DNA of 64,000 bases from Lasioglossum baleicum (Eukaryota; Arthropoda; Insecta; Hymenoptera; Halictidae). A program made the translations under genes and the position numbers. A model generated the notes under the pieces. It was given only the letters and a program-made list of their open reading frames with translations, did no database searches and was not told the origin of the DNA. This document shows positions 48,401-62,909 of this stretch, piece by piece. Position 1 is the stretch's first letter, and each line of letters starts with the position of its first letter. Where the stretch lies: contig NC_134943.1 of the NCBI RefSeq assembly GCF_051020765.1, forward strand, positions 310,001 to 374,000. The letters are read 5' to 3'.

Positions 48401-50890
48401 TCTTTTATGGGACTTTTGCCAACATAATCGTCATTCTTTTCCGATTCAAATGAGCTCAAACACAAAACAATTAGGTTTAGATTTATACTCGTCTAATCCA
48501 CGAGTTTGTAGAACCTCGATTATCCGAACTAGTCTGTAGGTGAGGATATAATTATGCAGAACTTTGTTGAGTTTAGACATTCTTTTATTGAACTTTTACC
48601 AACATAATCGTCACTCTTTACCGATTGAAATGAGCCCAAACACGATACAATTAGGTTTAGATTTATACTCGTCTAATCCACAATTTTGTAGAACCTCGAT
48701 TATCCGAACTAGTCTGTATATGAGGATATCGTTATTCAGAACATTGTTGTTTTCTGGGATTCTTTTATGGGACTTTTGCCAACATAATCGTCATTCTTTT
48801 CCGATTCAAATGAGCTCAAACACGATACAATTCGGTTTAGATTTATACTGGTTTAATCTACGATACAGTAAAACTTCGATTATCCGAACTAGTCTGTAGG
48901 TGAGGATATAATTATGCAGAACTTTGTTGAGTTTAGACATTCTTTTATTGAACTTTTACCAACATAATCGTCACTCTTTTCCGATTCAAATGAGAACCAA
49001 CACGATACAATTCGGTTTAGATTTATACTCGTTTAATCCACGATAATGTAGAACCTCGATTATTCGAACTAGTCTGTAGACGAGGATATCGTTATGCAGA
49101 ACTTTGTTGTTGTCAGGGATTCTTTTATGGCACTCTTACCAACATAATCGTCATTCTTTTCCGATAGAAATGAGCCCAAACACGATACAATTAGGTTTAG
49201 ATTTATACTCGTCTAATCCACAATTTTGTAGAACCTCGATTATCCGAACTAGTCTGTAGATGAGAATATCATTATCCAGAACTTTGTTGTTTTTAGGGAT
49301 TCTGTTATGGTACTTTTACCAACATAGTCGTCACACTTTTCCGGTTAAATCGAGTCCAAGCTCGATACAATTCGGTTTGGAATTACTCGAGTAGTCCACG
49401 ATTTTGTAGAACCTCGATTATCCGAACTAGTCTGTAGACGAGAATATCGTTATGCAGAACTTTGTTGTTGTCAGGGATTCTTTTATGGAACTCTTACCAA
49501 CATAATCGTCATTCTTTTCCGATTGAAATGAGCCCAAACACAATACAATTAGGTTTAGATTTATACTCGTCTAATCCACGATTTTGTTGAACCTCGATTA
49601 TCCTAACTAGTCTGTAGACGAGGATATCGTTATGCAGAACATTGTTGTTTTTAGGGATTCTGTTATGGTACTTTTACCAACATAGTCGTCTTTCTTTTCC
49701 TGGTACATCGAGTCCAAGCTCGATACAATTCGGTTTGGAATTACTCGAGTAGTCCACGATTTTGTAGAACCTCGATTATCCGAACTAGTCTGTAGATGAG
49801 GATATCATTATCCAGAACTATGTTGTTTTTAGGGATTCTGTTATGGTACATTTACCAACATAGTCGTCACACTTTTCCGGTTAAATCGAGTCCAAGCTCG
49901 ATACAATTCGGTTTGGAATTACTCGAGTAGTCCACGATTTTGTAGAACCTCGATTATCCGAACTGGTCTGTAGACGAGGAAATCGTTATGCAGAACATTG
50001 TTGTTTTCCGGGATTCTTTTATGGGACTTTTACCAACATAATCGTCATTCTTTTCCGATGCAAATGAGCTCAAACACGATACAAGTCGGTTTAGATTTAT
50101 ACTCGTTTAATCCACGATAATGTAGAACGTCGATTATCCGAACTAGTCTGTAGACGAGGATATCGTTATGCAGAACTTTGTTGTTGTCAGGGATTCTTTT
50201 ATGGAACTCTTACCAACATAATCGTCATTCTTTTCCGATTGAAATGAGCCCAAACACGATACAATTAGGTTTAGATTTATACTCGTCTAATCCACGATTT
50301 TGTAGAACCTCGATTATCCGAACTAGTCTGTAGACGAGGATATCGTTATGCAGAACTTTGTTGTTGTCAGGGATTCTTTTATGGAACTCTTACCAACATA
50401 ATCGTCATTCTTTTCCGATTGAAATGAGCCCAAACACGATACAATTAAGTTTAGATTTATACTCGTCTAATCCACGATTTTGTAGAACCTCGATTATCCG
50501 AACTAGTCTGTAGACGAGGATATCGTTATGCAGAACATTGTTGTTTTTAGGGATTCTGTTATGGTACTTTCACCAACATAGTCGTCTTTCTTTTCCTGGT
50601 ACATCGAGTCCAAGCTCGATACAATTCGGTTTGGAATTACTCGAGTAGTCCACGATTTTGTAGAACCTCGATTATCCGAACTAGTCTGTAGATGAGGATA
50701 TCATTATCCAGAACTATGTTGTTTTTAGGGATTCTGTTATGGTACATTTACCAACATAGTCGTCACACTTTTCCGGTTAAATCGAGTCCAAGCTCGATAC
50801 AATTCGGTTTGGAATTACTCGAGTAGTCCACGATTTTGTAGAACCTCGATTATCCGAACTAGTCTGTAGATGAGGATATCATTATCCAGA
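42456..50890. repeat. Large segmental satellite repeat, copy 2 (8,435 bp)
   Basis: Same order of monomers as copies 1 and 3, with whole-monomer changes. Against copy 1 it gains one 180-bp monomer near 43.9 kb and lacks two monomers (356 bp), so the offset moves from 9,855 to 9,679. The part 45.5-49.6 kb matches 54.3-58.4 kb at offset 8,791 with only a few substitutions. Confidence 0.85.
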
Positions 50891-53800
50891 ACTTTGATGT
50901 TTTTAGGAATTCTGTTATGGTACTTTTACCAACATAGTCGTCACACTTTTTCCGGTTAAATCGAGTGCAAGCTCGATACAATTCGGTTTGGAATTACTCG
51001 AGTAGTCCACGATTTTGTAGAACCTCGATTATCCGAACTAGTCTGTAGACGAGGATATCGTTATGCAGAAAATTGTTGTTTTCAGGGATTCTTTTATGGG
51101 ACTTTTACCAACATAATCGTCATTCTTTTCCGATGCAAATGAGCTCAAACACGATACAAGTCGGTTTAGATTTATACTCGTTTAATCCACGATAATGTAG
51201 AACGTCGATTATCCGAACTAGTCTGTAGATGAGGATATCATTATCCAGAACTTTGTTGTTTTTAGGGATTCTGTTATGGTACATTTACCAACATAGTCGT
51301 CACACTGTTCCGGTTAAATCGAGTCCAAGCTCGATACAATTCGGTTTAGAATTACTTGATGTGTCCACGATTTTGTAGAACCTCGATTATCCGAACTAGT
51401 CTGTAGATGAGGATATCGTTATGCAGAACTTTGTTGTTGTCAGGGATTCTTTTATGGAACTCATTCCAACATAATCGTCATTCTTTTCCGATTGAAATGA
51501 GCCCAAACACAATACAATTAGGTTTAGATTTATACTCGTCTAATCCACGATTTTGTAGAACCTCGATTATCCGAACTAGTCTGTAGACGAGGATATCGTT
51601 ATGCAGAACATTGTTGTTTTCTGGGATTCTTTTATGGGACTTTTGCCAACATAATCGTCATTCATTTCCGATTCAAATGAGCTCAAACACAAAACAATTA
51701 GGTTTAGATTTATACTCGTCTAATCCACGATTTGGTAGAACCTCGATTATCCGAACTAGTCTGTAGGTGAGGATATAATTATGCAGAACTTTGTTGAGTT
51801 TAGACATTCTTTTATTGAACTTTTACGAACACAATCGTCACTCTTTTCCGATTGAAATGAGCCCAAACACGATACAATTAGGTTTAGATTTATACTCGTC
51901 TAATCCACGATTTTGTAGAACCTCGATTATCCGAACTAGTCTGTAGATGAGGATATCGTTATGCAGAACTTTGTTGTTGTCAGGGATTCTTTTATGGAAC
52001 TCATTCCAACATAATCGTCATTCTTTTCCGATTGAAATGAGCCCAAACACAATACAATTAGGTTTAGATTTATACTCGTCTAATCCACGATTTTGTAGAA
52101 CCTCGATTATCCGAACTAGTCTGTAGACGAGGATATCGTTATGCAGAACTTTGTTGTTGTCAGGGATTCTTTTATGGAACTCTTACCAACATAATCGTCA
52201 TTCTTTTCCGATTGAAATGAGCCCAAACACGATACAATTAGGTTTAGATTTATACTCGTCTAATCCACGATTTTGTAGAACCTCGATTATCCGAACTAGT
52301 CTGTAGACGAGGATATCGTTATGCAGAACTTTGTTGTTGTCAGGGATTCTTTTATGGAACTCTTACCAACATAATCGTCATTCTTTTCCGATTGAAATGA
52401 GCCCAAACACGATACAATTAAGTTTAGATTTATACTCGTCTAATCCACGATTTTGTAGAACCTCGATTATCCGAACTAGTCTGTAGACGAGGATATCGTT
52501 ATGCAGAACATTGTTGTTTTTAGGGATTCTGTTATGGTACTTTCACCAACATAGTCGTCTTTCTTTTCCTGGTACATCGAGTCCAAGCTCGATACAATTC
52601 GGTTTGGAATTACTCGAGTAGTCCACGATTTTGTAGAACCTCGATTATCCGATCTAGTCTGTAGATGAGGATATCATTATCCAGAACTATGTTGTTTTTA
52701 GGGATTCTGTTATGGTACATTTACCAACATAGTCGTCACACTTTTCCGGTTAAATCGAGTCCAAGCTCGATACAATTCGGTTTGGAATTACTCGAGTAGT
52801 CCACGATTTTGTAGAACCTCGATTATCCGAACTAGTCTGTAGACGAGGATATCGTTATGCAGAAAATTGTTGTTTTCAGGGATTCTTTTATGGGACTTTT
52901 ACCAACATAATCGTCATTCTTTTCCGATGCAAATGAGCTCAAACACGATACAAGTCGGTTTAGATTTATACTCGTTTAATCCACGATAATGTAGAACGTC
53001 GATTATCCGAACTAGTCTGTAGATGAGGATATCATTATCCAGAACTTTGTTGTTTTTAGGGATTCTGTTATGGTACATTTACCAACATAGTCGTCACACT
53101 GTTCCGGTTAAATCGAGTCCAAGCTCGATACAATTCGGTTTAGAATTACTTGATGTGTCCACGATTTTGTAGAACCTCGATTATCCGAACTAGTCTGTAG
53201 ATGAGGATATCGTTATGCAGAACTTTGTTGTTGTCAGGGATTCTTTTATGGAACTCATTCCAACATAATCGTCATTCTTTTCCGATTGAAATGAGCCCAA
53301 ACACAATACAATTAGGTTTAGATTTATACTCGTCTAATCCACGATTTTGTAGAACCTCGATTATCCGAACTAGTCTGTAGACGAGGATATCGTTATGCAG
53401 AACATTGTTGTTTTCTGGGATTCTTTTATGGGACTTTTGCCAACATAATCGTCATTCTTTTCCGATTCAAATGAGCTCAAACACAAAACAATTAGGTTTA
53501 GATTTATACTCGTCTAATCCACGATTTGGTAGAACCTCGATTATCCGAACTAGTCTGTAGGTGAGGATATAATTATGCAGAACTTTGTTGAGTTTAGACA
53601 TTCTTTTATTGAACTTTTACGAACATAATCGTCACTCTTTTCCGATTGAAATGAGCCCAAACACGATACAATTAGGTTTAGATTTATACTCGTCTAATCC
53701 ACGATTTTGTAGAACCTCGATTATCCGAACTAGTCTGTAGACGAGGATATCGTTATGCAGAACATTGTTGTTTTCTGGGATTCTTTTATGGGACTTTTGC

Positions 53801-56800
53801 CAACATAATCGTCATTCTTTTCCGATTCAAATGAGCTCAAACACAAAACAATTAGGTTTAGATTTATACTCGTCTAATCCACGATTTTGTAGAACCTCGA
53901 TTATCCGAACTAGTCTGTAGGTGAGGATATAATTATGCAGAACTTTGTTGAGTTTAGACATTCTTTTATTGAACTTTTACGAACATAATCGTCACTCTTT
54001 TCCGATTGAAATGAGCCCAAACACGATACAATTAGGTTTAGATTTATACTCGTCTAATCCACAATTTTGTAGAACCTCGATTATCCGAACTAGTCTGTAG
54101 ATGAGGATATCGTTATTCAGAACATTGTTGTTTTCAGGGATTCTTTTATGGGACTTTTACCAACATAGTCGTCACACTTTTCCGGTTAAATCGAGTCCAA
54201 GCTCGATACAATTCGGTTTAGATTTATACTCGTTTAATCCACGATAATGTAGAACCTCGATTATTCGAACTAGTCTGTAGACGAGGATATCGTTATGCAG
54301 AACTTTGTTGTTGTCAGGGATTCTTTTATGGCACTCTTACCAACATAATCGTCATTCTTTTCCGATTCAAATGAGCTCATACACGATACAATTCGGTTTA
54401 GATTTATACTCGTTTAATCCACGATAATGTAGAACTTCGATTATCCGAACTAGTTTGCAGACGGGGATATAATTATGCAGAACTTTGTTGAGTTTAGACA
54501 TTCTTTTATTGAACTTTTAGCAACATAATCGTCACTCTTTTCCCATTCAAATCAGAACAAACACGATACAATTAGGTTTAGATTTATACTCGTCCAATCC
54601 ACAATTTTGTAGAACCTCGATTATCCGAACTAGTCTGTAGATGAGGATATCATTATCCAGAACTTTGTTGTTTTTAGGGATTCTGTTATGGTACTTTTAC
54701 CAACATAGTCGTCTTTCTTTTCCGGGTAAATCGAGTCCAAGCTCGATACAATTCGGTTTGGAATTACTCGAGTAGTCCACGATTTTGTAGAAACTCGATT
54801 ATCCGAAGTAGTCTGTAGACGAGGATATCGTTATGCAGAACATTGTTGTTTTCTGGGATTCTTTTATGGGACTTTTGCCAACATAATCGTCATTCTTTTC
54901 CGATTCAAATGAGCTCAAACACGATACAATTCGGTTTAGATTTATACTGGTTTAATCTACGATACAGTAAAACTTCGATTATCCGAACTAGTCTGTAGGT
55001 GAGGATATAATTATGCAGAACTTTGTTGAGTTTAGACATTCTTTTATTGAACTTTTACCAACATAATCGTCACTCTTTTCCGATTCAAATGAGAACCAAC
55101 ACGATACAATTCGGTTTAGATTTATACTCGTTTAATCCACGATAATGTAGAACCTCGATTATTCGAACTAGTCTGTAGACGAGGATATCGTTATGCAGAA
55201 CTTTGTTGTTGTCAGAGATTCATTTATGGCACTCTTACCAACATAATCGTCATTCTTTTCCGATTGAAATGAGCCCAAACACGATACAATTAGGTTTAGA
55301 TTTATACTCGTTTAATCCACAATTTTGTAGAACCTCGATTATCCGAACTAGTCTGTAGATGAGGATATCATTATCCAGAACTTTGTTGTTTTTAGGGATT
55401 CTGTTATGGTACTTTTACCAACATAGTCGTCACACTTTTCCGGTTAAATCGAGTCCAAGCTCGATACAATTCGGTTTGGAATTACTCGAGTAGTCCACGA
55501 TTTTGTAGAACCTCGATTATCCGAACTAGTCTGTAGACGAGGATATCGTTATGCAGAACTTTGTTGTTGTCAGGGATTCTTTTATGGAGCTCTTACCAAC
55601 ATAATCGTCATTCTTTTCCGATTGAAATGAGCCCAAACACAATACAATTAGGTTTAGATTTATACTCGTCTAATCCACGATTTTGTAGAACCTCGATTAT
55701 CCGAACTAGTCTGTAGATGAGGATATCATTATCCAGAACATTGTTGTTTTTAGGGATTCTGTTATGGTACTTTTACCAACATAGTCGTCACACTTTTCCG
55801 GTTAAATCGAGTCCAAGCTCGATACAATTCGGTTTGGAATTACTCGAGTAGTCCACGATTTTGTAGAACCTCGATTATCCGAACTAGTCTGTAGACGAGG
55901 AAATCGTTATGCAGAACATTGTTGTTTTCTGGGATTCGTTTATGGGACTTTTGCCAACATAATCGTCATTCTTTTCCGATTCAAATGAGCTCAAACACGA
56001 TACAATTCGGTTTAGATTTATACTCGAGTAGTCCACGACTTTGTAGAACCTCGATTATCCGAACTAGTCTGTAGACGAGGATATCGTTATTCAGAACATT
56101 GTTGTTTTCAGTGATTCTTTTATGGGACATTTACCAACATAATCGTCATTCTTTTCCGATTCAAATGAGCTTAAACACGATACAATTAGGTTTAGATTTA
56201 TACTCGTCTAATCCACGATTTTGTAGAACCTCGATTATCCGAACTAGTCTGTAGATGAGGATATCATTATCCAGAACTTTGTTGTTTTTAGGAATTCTGT
56301 TATGGTACTTTTACCAATATAGTCGTCACACTTTTCCGGTTAAATCGAGTCCAAGCTCGATACAATACGGTTTGGAATTACTCGAGTAGTCCACGATTTT
56401 GTAGAACCTCGATTATCCGAACTAGTCTGTAGACGAGGATAACGTTATGCAGAAAATTGTTGTTTTCAGGGAATCTTTTATGGGACTTTTACCAACATAA
56501 TCGTCATTCTTTTCCGATGCAAATGAGCTCAAACACGATACAAGTCGGTTTAGATTTATACTCGTTTAATCCACGATAATGTAGAACGTCGATTATCCGA
56601 ACTAGTCTGTAGATGAGGATAACATTATCCAGAACTTTGTTGTTTTTAGGGATTCTGTTATGGTACTTTTACAAACATAGTCGTCACACTTTTCCGGTCA
56701 AATCGAGTCCAAGCTCGATACAGTTCAGTTTCGAATTACTCGAGTAGTCCACGATTTTGTAGAACCTCGATTATCCGAACAAGTCTGTAGACGAGGATAT

Positions 56801-59800
56801 CATTATCCAGAACTTTGTTCTTTTTAGGGATTCTGTTATGGTACTTTTACCAACATAATCGTCACTCTTTTCCGATTCAAATGAGAACAAACACGATACA
56901 ATTCGGTTTAGATTTATACTCGTTTAATCCACGATAATGAAGAACGTCGATTATCCGAACTAGTCTGTAGATGAGGATATCGTTATGCAGAACTTTGTTG
57001 TTGTCAGGGATTCTTTTATGGAACTCATTCCAACATAATCGTCATTCTATTCCGATTGAAATGAGCCCAAACACAATACAATTAGGTTTAGATTTATACT
57101 CGTCTAATCCACGATTTTGTAGAACCTCGATTATCCGAACTAGTCTGTAGATGAGGATATCGTTATGCAGAACATTGTTGTTTTCTGGGATTCTTTTATG
57201 GGACTTTTGCCAACATAATCGTCATTCTTTTCCGATTCAAATGAGCTCAAACACAAAACAATTAGGTTTAGATTTATACTCGTCTAATCCACGAGTTTGT
57301 AGAACCTCGATTATCCGAACTAGTCTGTAGGTGAGGATATAATTATGCAGAACTTTGTTGAGTTTAGACATTCTTTTATTGAACTTTTACCAACATAATC
57401 GTCACTCTTTACCGATTGAAATGAGCCCAAACACGATACAATTAGGTTTAGATTTATACTCGTCTAATCCACAATTTTGTAGAACCTCGATTATCCGAAC
57501 TAGTCTGTATATGAGGATATCGTTATTCAGAACATTGTTGTTTTCTGGGATTCTTTTATGGGACTTTTGCCAACATAATCGTCATTCTTTTCCGATTCAA
57601 ATGAGCTCAAACACGATACAATTCGGTTTAGATTTATACTGGTTTAATCTACGATACAGTAAAACTTCGATTATCCGAACTAGTCTGTAGGTGAGGATAT
57701 AATTATGCAGAACTTTGTTGAGTTTAGACATTCTTTTATTGAACTTTTACCAACATAATCGTCACTCTTTTCCGATTCAAATGAGAACCAACACGATACA
57801 ATTCGGTTTAGATTTATACTCGTTTAATCCACGATAATGTAGAACCTCGATTATTCGAACTAGTCTGTAGACGAGGATATCGTTATGCAGAACTTTGTTG
57901 TTGTCAGGGATTCTTTTATGGCACTCTTACCAACATAATCGTCATTCTTTTCCGATAGAAATGAGCCCAAACACGATACAATTAGGTTTAGATTTATACT
58001 CGTCTAATCCACAATTTTGTAGAACCTCGATTATCCGAACTAGTCTGTAGATGAGAATATCATTATCCAGAACTTTGTTGTTTTTAGGGATTCTGTTATG
58101 GTACTTTTACCAACATAGTCGTCACACTTTTCCGGTTAAATCGAGTCCAAGCTCGATACAATTCGGTTTGGAATTACTCGAGTAGTCCACGATTTTGTAG
58201 AACCTCGATTATCCGAACTAGTCTGTAGACGAGGATATCGTTATGCAGAACTTTGTTGTTGTCAGGGATTCTTTTATGGAACTCTTACCAACATAATCGT
58301 CGTTCTTTTCCGATTGAAATGAGCCCAAACACAATACAATTAGGTTTAGATTTATACTCGTCTAATCCACGATTTTGTTGAACCTCGATTATCCTAACTA
58401 GTCTGTAGACGAGGATATCGTTATGCAGAACATTGTTGTTTTTAGGGATTCTGTTATGGTACATTTACCAACATAGTCGTCACACTTCTCCGGTTAAATC
58501 GAGTCCAAGCTCGATACAATTCGGTTTGGAATTACTCGAGTAGTCCACGATTTTGTAGAACCTCGATTATCCGAACTAGTCTGTAGACGAGGATATCGTT
58601 ATGCAGAAAATTGTTGTTTTCAGGGATTCTTTTATGGGACTTTTACCAACATAATCGTCATTCTTTTCCGATGCAAATGAGCTCAAACACGATACAAGTC
58701 GGTTTAGATTTATACTCGTTTAATCCACGATAATGTAGAACGTCGATTATCCGAACTAGTCTGTAGATGAGGATAACATTATCCAGAACTTTGTTGTTTT
58801 TAGGGATTCTGTTATGGTACTTTTACAAACATAGTCGTCACACTTTTCCGGTTAAATCGAGTCCAAGCTCGATACAGTTCAGTTTCGATTTACTCGAGTA
58901 GTCCACAATTTTGTAGAACCTCGATTATCCGAACAAGTCTGTAGACGAGGATATCATTATCCAGAACTTTGTTGTTTTTAGGGATTCTGTTATGGTACTT
59001 TTACCAACATAATCGTCACTCTTTTCCGATTCAAATGAGAACAAACACGATACAATTCGGTTCAGATTTATACTCGTTTAATCCACGATAATGTGGAACG
59101 TCGATTATCCGAACTAGTCTGTAGATGAGGATATCATTATCCAGAACTTTGTTGTTTTTAGGGATTCTGTTATGGTACATTTACCAACATAGTCGTCACA
59201 CTGTTCCGGTTAAATCGAGTCCAAGCTCGATACAATTCGGTTTAGAATTACTTGATGTATCCACGATTTTGTAGAACCTCGATTATCCGAACTAGTCTGT
59301 AGATGAGGATATCGTTATGCAGAACTTTGTTGTTGTCAGGGATTCTTTTATGGAAGTCATTCCAACATAATCGTCATTCTTTTCCGATTGAAATGAGCCC
59401 AAACACAATACAATTAGGTTTAGATTTATACTCGTCTAATCCACGATTTTGTAGAACCTCGATTATCCGAACTAGTCTGTAGACGAGGATATCGTTATGC
59501 AGAACATTGTTGTTTTCTGGGATTCTTTTATGGGACTTTTGCCAATATAGTCGTCACACTTTTCCGGTTAAATCGAGTCCAAGCTCGATACAATTCGGTT
59601 TGGAATTACTCGAGTAGTCCACGATTTTGTAGAACCTCGATTATCCGAACTAGTCTGTAGATGAGGATATCATTATCCAGAACTTTGTTGTTTTTAGGGA
59701 TTCTGTTATGGTACATTTACCAACATAGTCGTCACACTTCTCCGGTTAAATCGAGTCCAAGCTCGATACAATTCGGTTTGGAATTACTCGAGTAGTCCAC

Positions 59801-62800
59801 GATTTTGTAGAACCTCGATTATCCGAACTAGTCTGTAGACGAGGATATCGTTATGCAGAAAATTGTTGTTTTCAGGGATTCTTTTATGGGACTTTTACCA
59901 ACATAATCGTCATTCTTTTCCGATGCAAATGAGCTCAAACACGATACAAGTCGGTTTAGATTTATACTCGTTTAATCCACGATAATGTAGAACGACGATT
60001 ATCCGAACTAGTCTGTAGATGAGGATAACATTATCCAGAACTTTGTTGTTTTTAGGGATTCTGTTATGGTACTTTTACAAACATAGTCGTCACACTTTTC
60101 CGGTTAAATCGAGTCCAAGCTCGATACAGTTCAGTTTCGATTTACTCGAGTAGTCCACAATTTTGTAGAACCTCGATTATCCGAACAAGTCTGTAGACGA
60201 GGATATCATTATCCAGAACTTTGTTGTTTTTAGGGATTCTGTTATGGTACTTTTACCAACATAATCGTCACTCTTTTCCGATTCAAATGAGAACAAACAC
60301 GATACAATTCGGTTTAGATTTATACTCGTTTAATCCACGATAATGTGGAACGTCGATTATCCGAACTAGTCTGTAGATGAGGATATCATTATCCAGAACT
60401 TTGTTGTTTTTAGGGATTCTGTTATGGTACATTTACCAACATAGTCGTCACACTGTTCCGGTTAAATCGAGTCCAAGCTCGATACAATTCGGTTTAGAAT
60501 TACTTGATGTGTCCACGATTTTGTAGAACCTCGATTATCCGAACTAGTCTGTAGATGAGGATATCGTTATGCAGAACTTTGTTGTTGTCAGGGATTCTTT
60601 TATGGAACTCATTCCAACATAATCGTCATTCTTTTCCGATTGAAATGAGCCCAAACACAATACAATTAGGTTTAGATTTATACTCGTCTAATCCACGATT
60701 TTGTAGAACCTCGATTATCCGAACTAGTCTGTAGACGAGGATATCGTTATGCAGAACATTGTTGTTTTCTGGGATTCTTTTATGGGACTTTTGCCAACAT
60801 AATCGTCATTCTTTTCCGATTCAAATGAGCTCAAACACAAAACAATTAGGTTTAGATTTATACTCGTCTAATCCACGATTTGGTAGAACCTCGATTATCC
60901 GAACTAGTCTGTAGGTGAGGATATAATTATGCAGAACTTTGTTGAGTTTAGACATTCTTTTATTGAACTTTTACGAACATAATCGTCACTCTTTTCCGAT
61001 TGAAATGAGCCCAAACACGATACAATTAGGTTTAGATTTATACTCGTCTAATCCACGATTTTGTAGAACCTCGATTATCCGAACTAGTCTGTAGACGAGG
61101 ATATCGTTATGCAGAACATTGTTGTTTTCTGGGATTCTTTTATGGGACTTTTGCCAACATAATCGTCATTCTTTTCCGATTCAAATGAGCTCAAACACAA
61201 AACAATTAGGTTTAGATTTATACTCGTCTAATCCACGATTTTGTAGAACCTCGATTATCCGAACTAGTCTGTAGGTGAGGATATAATTATGCAGAACTTA
61301 GTTGAGTTTAGACATTCTTTTATTGAACTTTTACGAACATAATCGTCACTCTTTTCCGATTGAAATGAGCCCAAACACGATACAATTAGGTTTAGATTTA
61401 TACTCGTCTAATCCACAATTTTGTAGAACCTCGATTATCCGAACTAGTCTGTAGATGAGGATATCGTTATTCAGAACATTGTTGTTTTCAGGGATTCTTT
61501 TATGGGACTTTTACCAACATAATCGTCATTCTTTTCCGATTCAAATGAGCTCATACACGATACAATTCGGTTTAGATTTATACTCGTTTAATCCACGATA
61601 ATGTAGAACCTCGATTATCCGAACTAGTTTGCAGACGGGGATATAATTATGCAGAACTTTGTTGAGTTTAGACATTCTTTTATTGAACTTTTAGCAACAT
61701 AATCGTCACTCTTTTCCCATTCAAATCAGAACAAACACGATACAATTAGGTTTAGATTTATACTCGTCCAATCCACAATTTTGTAGAACCTCGATTATCC
61801 GAACTAGTCTGTAGATGAGGATATCATTATCCAGAACTTTGTTGTTTTTAGGGATTCTGTTATGGTACTTTTACCAACATAGTCGTCTTTCTTTTCCGGG
61901 TAAATCGAGTCCAAGCTCGGTACAATTCGGTTTGGAATTACTCGAGTAGTCCACGATTTTGTAGAACCTCGATTATCCGAAGTAGTCTGTAGACGAGGAT
62001 ATCGTTATGCAGAACATTGTTGTTTTCTGGGATTCTTTTATGGGACTTTTGCCAACATAATCGTCATTCTTTTCCGATTCAAATGAGCTCAAACACGATA
62101 CAATTCGGTTTAGATTTATACTGGTTTAATCTACGATACAGTAAAACTTCGATTATCCGAACTAGTCTGTAGGTGAGGATATAATTATGCAGAACTTTGT
62201 TGAGTTTAGACATTCTTTTATTGAACTTTTACCAACATAATCGTCACTCTTTTCCGATTCAAATGAGAACCAACACGATACAATTCGGTTTAGATTTATA
62301 CTCGTTTAATCCACGATAATGTAGAACCTCGATTATTCGAACTAGTCTGTAGACGAGGATATCGTTATGCAGAACTTTGTTGTTGTCAGGGATTCTTTTA
62401 TGGCACTCTTACCAACATAATCGTCATTCTTTTCCGATTGAAATGAGCCCAAACACGATACAATTAGGTTTAGATTTATACTCGTCTAATCCACGATTTT
62501 GTAGAACCTCGATTATCCGAACTAGTCTGTAGACGAGGATATCGTTATGCAGAACATTGTTGTTTTTAGGGATTCTGTTATGGTACTTTCACCAACATAG
62601 TCGTCTTTCTTTTCCTGGTACATCGAGTCCAAGCTCGATACAATTCGGTTTGGAATTACTCGAGTAGTCCACGATTTTGTAGAACCTCGATTATCCGAAC
62701 TAGTCTGTAGATGAGGATATCATTATCCAGAACTATGTTGTTTTTAGGGATTCTGTTATGGTACATTTACCAACATAGTCGTCACACTTTTCCGGTTAAA

Positions 62801-62909
62801 TCGAGTCCAAGCTCGATACAATTCGGTTTGGAATTACTCGAGTAGTCCACGATTTTGTAGAACCTCGATTATCCGAACTAGTCTGTAGATGAGGATATCA
62901 TTATCCAGA
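50891..62909. repeat. Large segmental satellite repeat, copy 3 (12,019 bp)
   Basis: Offsets to copy 2 are 8,435, then 8,611 and then 8,791. The last step comes from one extra chimeric monomer near 54160-54340. After about 58455 the order departs from copy 2, and further monomers, including two similar blocks at 58.5-59.2 and 59.7-60.5 kb, lengthen it. Confidence 0.82.

Noticed and set aside
48564..48899. Open frame of 111 codons in the satellite, repeated identically at 57355-57690
   Set aside because: It simply runs through two monomers and its translation repeats with the monomer period. The identity of the two copies comes from the 8,791-bp segmental duplication. No start context, domain or constraint is visible.
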